Of a stretch of DNA of 20,469 nt, positions 8,801 to 16,160 are shown one piece after another. The notes beneath the pieces are model-generated. The model worked only from the letters and a program-made list of their open reading frames with translations. It ran no database searches and was not told the DNA's origin. This DNA comes from Lachnospiraceae bacterium (GTDB lineage: Bacteria > Bacillota > Clostridia > Lachnospirales > Lachnospiraceae), in the NCBI GenBank assembly GCA_003542935.1, contig DPJQ01000199.1:1-20469 (forward strand), in the 5' to 3' direction. The position numbers were made by a program, and so were the translations under genes. Numbering within the stretch: the first letter of the stretch is position 1; each line of letters begins with the position of its first letter.

Positions 8801-10501
8801 ATGTCTACGAAAGCATATTATCCGATCGAAGAGATTGGCGCCGGAAAACCAGGCTTTTCCAAAACGCGTGCGATCATCGAAGGCGCATTTTACGGAAACA
8901 ATGTTGTCAAGGTAAACACTTTAAAAGAAGCCTATGACCTGGCAAAGAATTCCCCGGGAACCATCGTTACCGATATGCCGGTTTACAGAGGCGAGGAGTT
9001 TGGGCTGGAACCGGATGCAAAGGTTTTACTGTTCAACGACGGCGCTGTCACCGGACGTTATGCAGTCGCCCGCCGTATCAAAGGAGAACCCGGTGTGGAT
9101 GAGGCCAAACTGGATAAAGTAGTTATGGATGCGGTTTACGAGACCCGTTGGAGAACGCTGTACCATGCAGAGGTTTTCGTTGGTCTGGATCCCGAGTTTA
9201 TGGCAAAAGCCCATTTGCTGATTCCGGAAGGCGAGGAGAACCTGCTGTACAACTGGATGTTGAATTTCCAGTATATGTCCGACGAGTATGTGAAAATGTA
9301 CAAGAGATCCCAGCCCATCGGCGGCGGGAAAGAGCCGGACATCTATATTTTCTCTGATCCCCAGTGGACACCGGGCAACCGTCCCGACCTGGATTACAGC
9401 TGCCTGAGTGATCCGCTTACCCTGTGCTATTTCGACACAGACCAGAACTGTGCCGCTATCCTGGGTATGAAATATTTCGGCGAGCACAAGAAAGGCACGC
9501 TGACCATGGCCTGGGCTCTGGCCAACAGAAACGGCTATGCTTCCTGCCATGGCGGACAGAAAGAGTATACATTGCCGGACGGCAGAAAATATGTGGCATC
9601 GGTGTTCGGCCTGTCCGGATCCGGAAAATCCACACTGACCCATGCAAAACACGGCGGCAAATATCCGATCACCGTACTGCATGATGATGCTTTCATCATC
9701 AACACAGATACCTGTTCCTCTGTGGCTCTGGAGCCGACCTACTTCGACAAGACGGCCGACTATCCCACAGGCTGCCCGGACAACAAATACCTGCTGACTG
9801 CACAGAACTGCTCCGCTACGATGGACTCCGAGGGCAAGATCCAGCTGGTGACAGAAGATATCCGTAACGGTAATGGCCGCGCTATCAAGTCCAAACTGTG
9901 GTCCCCGAACCGCGTAGACAAGATCGACGCTCCGGTTAACGCGATTTTCTGGATTATGAAAGATCCGACCATCCCGCCGGTAGTGAAGCTCAAAGGCGCT
10001 GCTCTGGCATCCGTAATGGGCGCTACTCTGGCTACCAAGACTTCCACTGCTGAGCGTGTGGCTGCCGGTACGGATCTGAACGCTCTGCGTATCGTTCCCT
10101 ATGCAAACCCGTTCCGTACCTATCCGCTGGTTCATGACTACGAGAAATTCAAAAAACTGGTGGAAGAGAAGAATGTGGATTGCTACATCGTCAACACCGG
10201 CGATTTCATGGGCAAGAAAGTAAAACCGGCCGATACGCTGGGTATCCTTGAAGCTATTGTTGAGAACCGCGCCGAGTTCAAACAGTGGGGTCCTTTCGAG
10301 GATATTGAGATCATGGAGTGGACACTGACCGATAACTTTGTTCCGGATATGAATGATGCCGAGTATGTGGCTGCCCTGAAGAATGCCATGATGAACCGCG
10401 TGAATGCGATTAAAGACTTCAGCGAGAAGAAGGGCGGTTATGACGCTCTGCCCGAGGAAGCCCTGGCTGCCGTTCAGAAGCTGGTAGACGAGCTTGCATA
10501 A
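8801..10501 (+). CDS. pckA: Phosphoenolpyruvate carboxykinase (ATP)
   Basis: This enzyme interconverts oxaloacetate and ATP with phosphoenolpyruvate, CO2 and ADP in the cytoplasm; in fermenters it can run in the CO2-fixing direction toward C4 acids as well as in gluconeogenesis. The 566-residue protein has the kinase-type P-loop FGLSGSGKST (about 269-278), where classic PckA has GLSGTGKTT, then VLHDDAFII with the acidic metal-binding pair, and family segments such as KSKLWSPNRVDKIDAPVNAIFWI and NTGDFMGKKVKPADT. Length is slightly above the common 520-540 residues and fits the clostridial variant. The start has AAGGAGG eight bases upstream. It is transcribed alone, between its own promoter and a strong terminator. 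Codon choice is rich in C-ending codons, suggesting high expression. Confidence 0.93.
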   Translation: MSTKAYYPIEEIGAGKPGFSKTRAIIEGAFYGNNVVKVNTLKEAYDLAKNSPGTIVTDMPVYRGEEFGLEPDAKVLLFNDGAVTGRYAVARRIKGEPGVDEAKLDKVVMDAVYETRWRTLYHAEVFVGLDPEFMAKAHLLIPEGEENLLYNWMLNFQYMSDEYVKMYKRSQPIGGGKEPDIYIFSDPQWTPGNRPDLDYSCLSDPLTLCYFDTDQNCAAILGMKYFGEHKKGTLTMAWALANRNGYASCHGGQKEYTLPDGRKYVASVFGLSGSGKSTLTHAKHGGKYPITVLHDDAFIINTDTCSSVALEPTYFDKTADYPTGCPDNKYLLTAQNCSATMDSEGKIQLVTEDIRNGNGRAIKSKLWSPNRVDKIDAPVNAIFWIMKDPTIPPVVKLKGAALASVMGATLATKTSTAERVAAGTDLNALRIVPYANPFRTYPLVHDYEKFKKLVEEKNVDCYIVNTGDFMGKKVKPADTLGILEAIVENRAEFKQWGPFEDIEIMEWTLTDNFVPDMNDAEYVAALKNAMMNRVNAIKDFSEKKGGYDALPEEALAAVQKLVDELA

Positions 10502-10528
10502 AAGATTATAAAGTGATTTTTCAATATA

Positions 10529-10553
10529 GAAAAGCCGCCGTTGGCGGCTTTTC
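10529..10553. terminator. Rho-independent terminator after pckA
   Basis: A perfect 11-bp stem GAAAAGCCGCC / GGCGGCTTTTC with a GTT loop ends in a TTTT run, 28 bases after the pckA stop. The A-rich left arm means it could also act on the opposite strand. Confidence 0.92.
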
Positions 10554-10604
10554 TGCGTGACGAAATATTACAGTGATGACGATTTTTTTGCAGGCAGTTT
10601 TTTG

Positions 10605-10805
10605 AAATTCTCGTAACTGTTTAGCACAGGTCGAAGCACTTGCTGCTGAGACCGTAAGAACATGATCCAGGTGTGCAAAATTCCGTCGCCGAAGGGCGCT
10701 GAACGTCTAGTGGACGTTCGTTTAGCGCCGACCGAAGCGGAGCGTAGACATTTTCATTGGATTTTGCATTGTAACTGTGAAGGTACTGAACAGTTACAAA
10801 TTCTC
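10605..10805. mobile_element. 185-bp MITE-like element with IS66-type ends and 8-bp target duplication
   Basis: The element spans 10613-10797. Its left end GTAACTGTTTAGCAC and right end GTACTGAACAGTTAC are inverted copies agreeing at 13 of 15 positions. Both are flanked immediately by AAATTCTC (10605-10612 and 10798-10805), an exact 8-bp direct repeat that reads as a target-site duplication. The IS66 family has ends starting GTAA and makes 8-bp duplications (established knowledge), so it is probably a non-autonomous IS66-related element. Inside is a strong hairpin: GGCGCTGAACGTC (10695-10707) pairs with GACGTTC plus AGCGCC (10713-10729) around a TAGTG loop. A second inverted repeat, TTGTAACTGT / ACAGTTACAA (10769-10800), folds the right end. 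It has no credible coding frame. It lies between the pckA terminator and the 6S RNA promoter. Confidence 0.75.
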
Positions 10806-10933
10806 GTATATAATGTAGAAATTTGCTTCTTTGTAGTATTGCTTATTTTGCATAATTACATTTTTGGGATTGTCAAGCATCAAACTTCATGAAAATTTTG
10901 ATGAACCTTGTGAGGATTTGTCGCACATTTTTA

Positions 10934-10962
10934 TTGTGTTTGGACATACAATAAAGTATAAT
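10934..10962 (+). promoter_or_regulatory. Promoter of the 6S RNA gene
   Basis: A perfect -10 box TATAAT at 10957-10962 lies 17 bases after a weak -35 TTGTGT at 10934-10939. Initiation would be near 10969, just before the 6S RNA 5' arm. Confidence 0.6.
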
Positions 10963-10969
10963 GTATGTA

Positions 10970-11160
10970 GCCAAAAGAAGATTCCTGGGGTGTTCGACGA
11001 TCTCGTCATTTTGAACCTACATTTACTTTAAACGGGATTCCTATATCGCTGCATAGATGCCAGGCCTCCGTTTGCAGTGGAAGGCAGAAGTGCAGTTGCG
11101 GTTACCCACCTGGCTTCGGCTAGGAGTCAAGAGACGGGAAACGGCACTCCGGGGTTTTAC
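10970..11160 (+). ncRNA. ssrS: 6S RNA (SsrS)
   Basis: This RNA binds the sigma-A form of RNA polymerase by mimicking an open promoter, down-regulating transcription when nutrients are short. The terminal stem pairs CCTGGGGTGTTCG (10984-10996) with CGGCACTCCGGGG (about 11142-11154), closely resembling the E. coli 6S closing arms CTGAGATGTTCG and CGGCATCTCGGAG. The internal part contains TTGAACCTACATTTACTTTA, a segment I recognise from clostridial 6S RNAs, and a long G/C-rich arm. Length of about 190 bases fits the family. It has its own promoter and is followed by a terminator. The exact ends are estimated. Confidence 0.85.
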
Positions 11161-11172
11161 AATGCTATAGAG

Positions 11173-11196
11173 AAAGAGCCTTCAGAGGCTCTTTTT
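11173..11196 (+). terminator. Rho-independent terminator after the 6S RNA
   Basis: AAAGAGCCT and AGGCTCTTT form a perfect nine-pair stem around a TCAG loop, followed by further T residues. It ends the 6S transcript 40 bases before the next gene. Confidence 0.9.
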
Positions 11197-11236
11197 GTGT
11201 ATCTTTCAGCATATAGTAGTACCGGAGTGTGACTGA

Positions 11237-12682
11237 ATGGAGTTTATAAAAAAAATAAAAATATTGCTGGTATTACTTTTGTTCGGAATGGTCGTCTACG
11301 TAGCCCCTCTGTCTGTGGAGAATCTGGCTCCGACGAAACCTTTGATGCCCTGGCAGCAGTTTTTTCTTGCATGCGCAGCGCGTCTGGGCCAGAGGGACGG
11401 CCAAAAAGCGGAGGATTCCAAAAAAGTGGAGACTGCCGCCGCGGAGTTTCCGGCTGCCGGAACGGACAGCAGCGCAGACGGCTCGGTTATACCCCGGACG
11501 ATTCGGGTGTTGCTGACTCACAATCAGGACGGAAATCCGATGTTTGGGCAAATGCGTATTTCCTGTAATAAATCCTGGCAGGCTGGTGAGAATACATATA
11601 AAAGCGATGATGTTCTTACGGTGGATACGGAGCTGATCACAGGAGAATATTTCCGGGTGTCCTCCGAGGAAAAGGGTGCGGAATTTTTTCTGGAGTACGA
11701 TGGGCTGCAGAGGCGGAGTACACGATACAGAGGGAGGCTGCTTTTTTATCCTGCAGCGGATGGGTTTTATGTGGTTAATGAGCTGTCTCTGGAAACGTAT
11801 GTGGCCTATGCGGTGCCGGGGGAGATGCCGGCATCTTATCCGCCGGAAGCGTTAAAAGCCCAGGCGGTCTGTTCCCGGACTTACGCGGTGAAAAATGCAG
11901 GCAGTTTGGAGGATTACCATGCCGATGTGGATGATTCTGTGTCCTGGCAGGTGTACAATGGGCAGGCTCCAGACAAACGGGCCACAGAGGCGGTAAAGGC
12001 TACAGAGGGTGAGATCCTGTTGTGGAAAGGAAAACCGGCAGAGATTTATTTCTTTTCGACCTCCTGCGGGCTGACCAGCCGGAAAGATATCTGGAATCCG
12101 GAAGTTGAGGAGAGTTGTCTGAAAGCGGTATATGTGGGGACGGAAGGGAGTCTTCCGGAGTCGGAGGAGGCATTTGAGGCCTATATTCAGGCCGATGATG
12201 AAAATGCCTGGGAGCATGACATGCCATGGTTCCGCTGGCGGATGACGATGCCGCTTTCAAGGCTACAGGAACTGTCCGATCAAAAGAAAAGTGGCCTGGG
12301 AGCGGTGCTCTCACTGGCTGTCACTTCCCGTTCGTCAGGATGGGCAGCCACAGAACTGACCGTGACCTGTGAAAAAGGAAGCTATGTGGTCTATTCTGAG
12401 TATGCGATTCGAAACTTCCTGTCCCCGGAAGGCTGTAAGCTGAAGAATAAGAAGGGCAGGGCGCCGTCTACAAAAATCTTACCCAGCGGATATTTTGTGC
12501 TGCAACCATACTATGATGACGGGGGTGCATTGGCCGGTTATCGGATTCGCGGGGGCGGTCTGGGCCATGGTGCGGGGCTCAGCCAAAACGGCGCAAAGGT
12601 TATGGCTGAGCAGGGAATGGATTATAAAAATATTTTGGAACTGTTTTATCAGGATGTTGTATTGGCAAATGGCGAAGGGTAA
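11237..12682 (+). CDS. SpoIID/LytB-domain protein (peptidoglycan lytic transglycosylase-like)
   Basis: SpoIID-domain enzymes cleave glycan strands of peptidoglycan lacking stem peptides, during spore engulfment or in cell wall remodelling, on the outer face of the membrane. The 481-residue protein begins with a membrane anchor (about 7-23), then a variable linker of about 60 residues. The SpoIID core includes LSLETYVAYAVPGEMP, with E196 at the position of the catalytic glutamate, followed by PPEALKAQAVCSRTYAVKN. It also has FFSTSCGLT and the late GHGAGLSQNGAKVMAEQGM, where the family usually has GHGVGMSQYGA. The start has CGGAGTG upstream. It precedes a YihY-type gene by five bases, so the two are probably co-transcribed. 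It is longer than B. subtilis SpoIID and not part of a visible sporulation cluster, so I do not call it spoIID itself. Confidence 0.88.
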   Translation: MEFIKKIKILLVLLLFGMVVYVAPLSVENLAPTKPLMPWQQFFLACAARLGQRDGQKAEDSKKVETAAAEFPAAGTDSSADGSVIPRTIRVLLTHNQDGNPMFGQMRISCNKSWQAGENTYKSDDVLTVDTELITGEYFRVSSEEKGAEFFLEYDGLQRRSTRYRGRLLFYPAADGFYVVNELSLETYVAYAVPGEMPASYPPEALKAQAVCSRTYAVKNAGSLEDYHADVDDSVSWQVYNGQAPDKRATEAVKATEGEILLWKGKPAEIYFFSTSCGLTSRKDIWNPEVEESCLKAVYVGTEGSLPESEEAFEAYIQADDENAWEHDMPWFRWRMTMPLSRLQELSDQKKSGLGAVLSLAVTSRSSGWAATELTVTCEKGSYVVYSEYAIRNFLSPEGCKLKNKKGRAPSTKILPSGYFVLQPYYDDGGALAGYRIRGGGLGHGAGLSQNGAKVMAEQGMDYKNILELFYQDVVLANGEG

Positions 12683-12687
12683 GAGAA

Positions 12688-13578
12688 ATGTTGAGACAGG
12701 TGATGCGGTGGGGAATTGCTCTCGCGGGATTTATCAAACGGATGAAGGAGGATCATGTGGGGGCCTATGCCGCGCAGAGCGCCTACTTTTTTCTGATGTC
12801 CTGTATTCCGCTGTTGCTGCTGGTCATGACGCTGATCCGCTATCTGCCTATCACCGAGTACGATTTTGTGGTGCTGATTATGCGCGTCGTCCCGGAAGAA
12901 TTTCAAAATCTGGTCTACATGGTGGTGGCTGAAGTGTTTTCCAAATCCGGGGCGGTGGTTCCGATTTCAGCTCTTTTTACGGCCTGGACTGCGGCAAAGG
13001 GGATTCAGGCTCTGTATAATGGGCTGAATACAGTGTACCATGTGCCTGTGGTACCGAATTACCTGACGGCACGGTTGATCTCGGCTCTGTATACGATCGT
13101 ATTTGTAACGGCCATCGCTATTACTCTGATCCTGGTAGTCTTTGGCAGCAGTATCCAGAACGGATTGGCGGCTCACTATCCCCTGGCAGCCAATCTCACA
13201 GCGGCCATTGTCCATATGCGGGTACTGATCACTCTGTCCTTTCTCGTATTCACTTTCCTGGTGCTGTACAAATTTGTCCCTAACCGGAGAGCGACCTGGC
13301 GAAGCCAGCTCCCCGGCGCGGCCCTGTCAGCGGCGGCCTGGCTGATCTTTTCCTTCGGTTTTTCCCTCTACGTGGAGCTGAGCAACAGCTTCTCCAATAT
13401 GTACGGTAGTCTGACTACGCTGATCTTGGTCATGCTGTGGTTGTATATCTGTATGTATATTTTGCTGATCGGGGCGGAGATCAACGCCTATTTCGAGGAC
13501 CGTTTCCGCCGGATGCGGGTGGAGCTTCTGATGAACCGAAAAGAGGGCGGAGGTATGGATCCCACGGAGAGCCGGTAA
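12688..13578 (+). CDS. YihY/BrkB family (UPF0761) membrane protein
   Basis: This 296-residue protein belongs to the YihY/virulence factor BrkB family of integral membrane proteins; its function is not settled, despite an old and mistaken naming as ribonuclease BN. The sequence has the family opening GAYAAQSAYFFLMSCIPLLL, the ALFTAWTAAKGIQALYNGLNTVY segment, the PNRRATWRSQLPGAALSAAAW loop and the closing SNMYGSLTTLILVMLWLYIC-ILLIGAEINAYFE. About six membrane helices are visible. It starts five bases after the SpoIID-like stop, with AAGGGTAAGAG as the ribosome binding site, and is likely translated from the same message. No convincing terminator follows; a short AGGCG/CGCCT hairpin at 13581-13594 lacks a T run. 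Confidence 0.92.
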   Translation: MLRQVMRWGIALAGFIKRMKEDHVGAYAAQSAYFFLMSCIPLLLLVMTLIRYLPITEYDFVVLIMRVVPEEFQNLVYMVVAEVFSKSGAVVPISALFTAWTAAKGIQALYNGLNTVYHVPVVPNYLTARLISALYTIVFVTAIAITLILVVFGSSIQNGLAAHYPLAANLTAAIVHMRVLITLSFLVFTFLVLYKFVPNRRATWRSQLPGAALSAAAWLIFSFGFSLYVELSNSFSNMYGSLTTLILVMLWLYICMYILLIGAEINAYFEDRFRRMRVELLMNRKEGGGMDPTESR

Positions 13579-13622
13579 AAAGGCGGATGCGCCTCAAATT
13601 CCGTGCTTTTCCACAATATGGC

Positions 13623-13651
13623 TTGTAATTGGAACGGACTATCGATATAAT
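13623..13651 (+). promoter_or_regulatory. Promoter of the DUF4143-type gene remnant
   Basis: TTGTAA (13623-13628) and a perfect TATAAT (13646-13651) are 17 bases apart. A palindrome ATGCAAATTGCAT at 13657-13669 covers the expected transcription start, where a repressor could bind; that role is inference. Confidence 0.55.
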
Positions 13652-13728
13652 ATACCATGCAAATTGCATAATAAAACAAACAGTATGATAGTGAAACTCT
13701 GCTGGAGATGGCATTATGGAGGTGTATT

Positions 13729-14651
13729 ATGTCGCTTGTAAATGATGAACGGGTTATCAAGGTATTGCGGCAATACAACCTGTGGTGGCGGACGCCTTCT
13801 GCCATCAGAGAAGAAAGCAAGCCGCAAAAGAGGCTGGCTTATTATGAAGCCCTGAAAACTGGGAACTCTGGATGAAAGTAATTTACGACAGCAGAAAGGA
13901 TATTCGGCTGATTGCAACGGGCTCTGCCAGCCCTGTCCTGGAAAAAGGCTCCGCAGACAGCGGCACAGGCCGGTGGAGCGTTCTCAAAATACCTACCATG
14001 TCATTTTATGAGTATTGCAGGCTGCTTGAACTCGATTTGCCCATCCTGCCGAATGATTTGCGTTTATCAAAGCTCAAGGGATTCAGCTTGGCACAGTTTG
14101 GCGATTTGATGGATAAATTCACACCTCTGCAAAATCATTTCAACCGTTATCTTACAATCGGCGGTTTTCCGGAGCTGGTGTTATCGGACGACGATACCTA
14201 TGCGCAGAGGATGTTGCGGGAAGATGTAGTTGATAAGGTTATCAAGCGGGATGTGCTTTCGGACGAAAGAGAATTGGGCGCAATGGTTGAAACAACTGTC
14301 TACAAACATATGGTTTCTTTTTATCACGACAGTCCCGCGCAACTTGGCTATTTCAGAAAGGCAAAGAACAATCAGAAAGAGGTTGATGTTGTGGTAGAAC
14401 TTCCTCGCCAGAAGACTCTCTGTGAGGTGAAATACCGCAATAATTCCCACATTGCGGCAACAGACGCTATTGTCGAGTTATGCCAGGACGAAAAAGCAAA
14501 AGTAACCAACGCCTTTTTAATCACAAAACGCCTTGATGATTTCGGCATCGCCAGGCACGAAACAAGGATACCTATTCTGCGCATTCCTGCCATCGCTTTT
14601 CTCTATATGCTTGGAAAAGCAGAAGCAGAGGGACAAAACGGGAAACTGTAA
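13729..14651 (+). pseudogene. DUF4143-type AAA ATPase, two internal deletions
   Basis: The gene starts well (GGAGG six bases before the ATG at 13729) and encodes MSLVNDERVIKVLRQYNLWW up to YYEALK, the usual N-terminus of this ATPase family. It then breaks near 13853-13860 and ends at a TGA at 13873-13875, giving only 48 residues. In another frame the sequence resumes as WELWMKVIYDSRKDIRLIAT, which in intact relatives follows Walker B, so the P-loop and Walker B segment has been lost. The frame continues to 14651 through the DUF4143 part (LKIPTMSFYEYCRLLELDLP). A second, in-frame gap follows KVIKRDVL at about 14250-14262: the next residues, SDERELGAMVETTVYKHM, normally come some 80-90 residues later. 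The C-terminus retains a PD-(D/E)XK-like piece (QKEVDVVVELP, then LCEVKYRN). Without ATP-binding residues it cannot be functional. An internal ATG at 13872 could allow translation of the 259-residue remainder. Intact members have unknown function. Confidence 0.85.
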
Positions 14652-14697
14652 ATAAATGATTACAGTTTGGCACAGGATTTTACATTGGTGCGATACG

Positions 14698-14763
14698 AAG
14701 CCGATCCCTTAGGACAAAGCCCGTAAGGATGCATATAGTATGTCAGGAGGGATTGGCTTTTTG
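14698..14763 (+). terminator. Branched hairpin ending in T run; terminator or small structured RNA
   Basis: AAGCCGATCCC (14698-14708) pairs with GGGATTGGCTT (14749-14759) with one G-T pair and is followed by TTT. Inside lie two small hairpins: CCTTA/TAAGG (14707-14728, competing for two bases of the outer stem) and GCATA/TATGT (14731-14743). The shape is that of a three-way junction ending in a terminator. It would stop transcripts from the DUF4143 remnant before the T-box promoter. I could not match it to a known riboswitch or RNA family. Confidence 0.45.
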
Positions 14764-14779
14764 GAAAGACAAAAAACTC

Positions 14780-14807
14780 TTGACAACAAATTTTCATGTG
14801 TTAGAAT
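14780..14807 (+). promoter_or_regulatory. pheST promoter
   Basis: A perfect TTGACA (14780-14785) is 16 bases from TAGAAT (14802-14807), which has an extended -10 TG at 14799-14800. Transcription would begin near 14814, at the start of the T-box leader. Confidence 0.7.
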
Positions 14808-14813
14808 TAAGAA

Positions 14814-15071
14814 CAATGAAAAAAGGCGATGAAGGCGTCAGTAGTCCTTTGCTTTCCCACAGAGAATGGCGGTCAGCGGCTGGAAGCCGCCACGGGTTCG
14901 GGCAAAAGGGTGAATTTCCCGCCGGAGCTGCATTTCTGAACCCCAGGGGCAGTAGGAAATGACGTATTTGCGCGTTAAGCAGTCGAGTGCCCGGCGTATA
15001 CTGTCCGGGAATTTGGGTGGTACCACGGAGAATGCCAAGCTTCGTCCCTGCGGGGGCGGAGCTTTTTTTTT
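14814..15071 (+). promoter_or_regulatory. T-box leader of pheST (tRNA-Phe sensing)
   Basis: The leader binds uncharged tRNA and lets transcription continue only when the tRNA lacks its amino acid. The conserved T-box GGGTGGTACCACGG lies at 15015-15028. Stem I marks include AGTAG near 14839 and AGTAGG near 14950. The leader ends in a terminator: AAGCTTCGTCCC (from 15037) pairs with GGGGGCGGAGCTT, then a T run to about 15071. The downstream genes predict tRNA-Phe; TTC triplets at 14916-14918 and 14934-14936 are candidate specifiers, and I could not decide between them. Confidence 0.92.
15037..15071 (+). terminator. Attenuator terminator of the T-box leader
   Basis: A stem of about 12 pairs with one or two G-T pairs, a short loop near 15049-15051 and a run of nine or more T. 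It is mutually exclusive with the antiterminator that contains the T-box sequence at 15015-15028. Confidence 0.88.
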
Positions 15072-15114
15072 GCCCCTAATTTGGTAAAAAATCTGACAGA
15101 TAGGAGTGGGAGCT

Positions 15115-16146
15115 ATGAGCGATAATATGAAAGAAAAGCTGGAGCAGATCCTTGAGGACGCGACGCAGAAGATCCAGGAATCCGACGCCCTGGAGCGGTT
15201 GAATGAAGTACGTGTCAATTTCCTTGGGAAAAAGGGTGTGCTGACAAGTGTGTTGAAAAGCATGAAGGATGTGGCCAAGGAGGATCGCCCTATGGTGGGC
15301 CAGATGGTCAATGAGACCAGGGCAAAGATCGAGGCCCATCTGGAGGAGACGAAAGCCAGGCTGGAGACGGCTCTGCGGGAGGCCCGGATGGCAGAGGAAG
15401 AGATCGACGTCACTCTGCCGGCCAGACATCGTGAGATCGGCCACCGTCATCCCAATACGATTGCCCTGGAAGAGGTGGAACGCATCTTTGTGGGCATGGG
15501 CTACGAGGTGGTGGAAGGCCCGGAGATCGAGTATGATGAATATAATTTCGAAAAGCTGAATATTCCGGCCAATCATCCGGCCAAGGATGAGCAGGATACC
15601 TTCTATATAAATAAGGAGATCCTGCTGCGTACCCAGACCTCTCCGGTGCAGGCCAGGGTCATGGAACAGGGAAAACTGCCGATCCGTATGATCGCCCCGG
15701 GCCGGGTGTTCCGTTCCGATGAGGTGGATGCCACCCACAGCCCGTCTTTCCATCAGATCGAGGGCCTGGTGGTGGACAAAAATATTACTTTTGCCGACTT
15801 AAAGGGAACTTTGGAGGAGTTTGCCAGGGAGCTTTTCGGCGAGAACACAAAGACTAAATTCCGTCCTCACCATTTCCCCTTCACGGAGCCCAGTGCGGAG
15901 ATGGACGTGTCCTGCTTCAAATGTGGCGGTCAAGGCTGCCGTTTCTGTAAAGGCGAGGGCTGGATTGAGATCCTGGGCTGCGGTATGGTGCATCCCCATG
16001 TATTTGAAATGTGCGGTATCGATCCGGAGCAGTACACGGGCTTTGCCTTCGGCGTGGGCCTGGAGCGTATCGCCCTGCTGAAATACGAGATCGACGATAT
16101 GCGTCTTTTATATGAAAATGACTATCGTTTCTTAAAACAGTTCTAG
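15115..16146 (+). CDS. pheS: Phenylalanine--tRNA ligase alpha subunit
   Basis: PheS is the catalytic subunit of the heterotetrameric (alpha2beta2) enzyme that charges tRNA-Phe in the cytoplasm. The 343-residue length is standard. The N-terminal coiled-coil (about 1-85) includes VNFLGKKGVLTSVLKSMKDV; the class II core includes ARHREIGHRHPNTIALEEVE, motif 2 with MIAPGRVFRSDEVDATHSPSFHQIEG split over about 190-215, the EPSAEMDVSCFKCGG-QGCRFC metal-binding-like loop, and motif 3 GFAFGVGLERIALLKY. I chose the ATG at 15115 because AGGAG lies eight bases upstream; an in-frame GTG at 15106 overlaps that site. It is controlled by the T-box leader and followed 14 bases later by pheT. Confidence 0.97.
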   Translation: MSDNMKEKLEQILEDATQKIQESDALERLNEVRVNFLGKKGVLTSVLKSMKDVAKEDRPMVGQMVNETRAKIEAHLEETKARLETALREARMAEEEIDVTLPARHREIGHRHPNTIALEEVERIFVGMGYEVVEGPEIEYDEYNFEKLNIPANHPAKDEQDTFYINKEILLRTQTSPVQARVMEQGKLPIRMIAPGRVFRSDEVDATHSPSFHQIEGLVVDKNITFADLKGTLEEFARELFGENTKTKFRPHHFPFTEPSAEMDVSCFKCGGQGCRFCKGEGWIEILGCGMVHPHVFEMCGIDPEQYTGFAFGVGLERIALLKYEIDDMRLLYENDYRFLKQF

Positions 16147-16160
16147 GAGGAGGGAGAGCA

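Noticed and set aside
9026..10135. Minus-strand open frame of 369 codons
   Set aside because: It is the antisense shadow of pckA, whose codon bias leaves the opposite strand open; no recognisable domains.
10690..10735. Possible CRISPR-like or tandem repeat in the G/C-rich stretch
   Set aside because: The repetition is a single hairpin with one inverted copy; there are no regularly spaced direct repeats.
10662..10892. 76-codon plus-strand frame in the non-coding region
   Set aside because: It starts inside the MITE-like element, runs through its hairpin and out of its right end, and resembles no protein.
13579..13600. Terminator after the YihY gene
   Set aside because: The AGGCG/CGCCT stem is only five pairs and is not followed by a T run.
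14658..14676. ACAGTTTGGCACAGG resembling the MITE left end ACTGTTTAGCACAGG
   Set aside because: 13 of 15 bases agree, but no matching opposite end or flanking duplication is present, so I do not call a second element.
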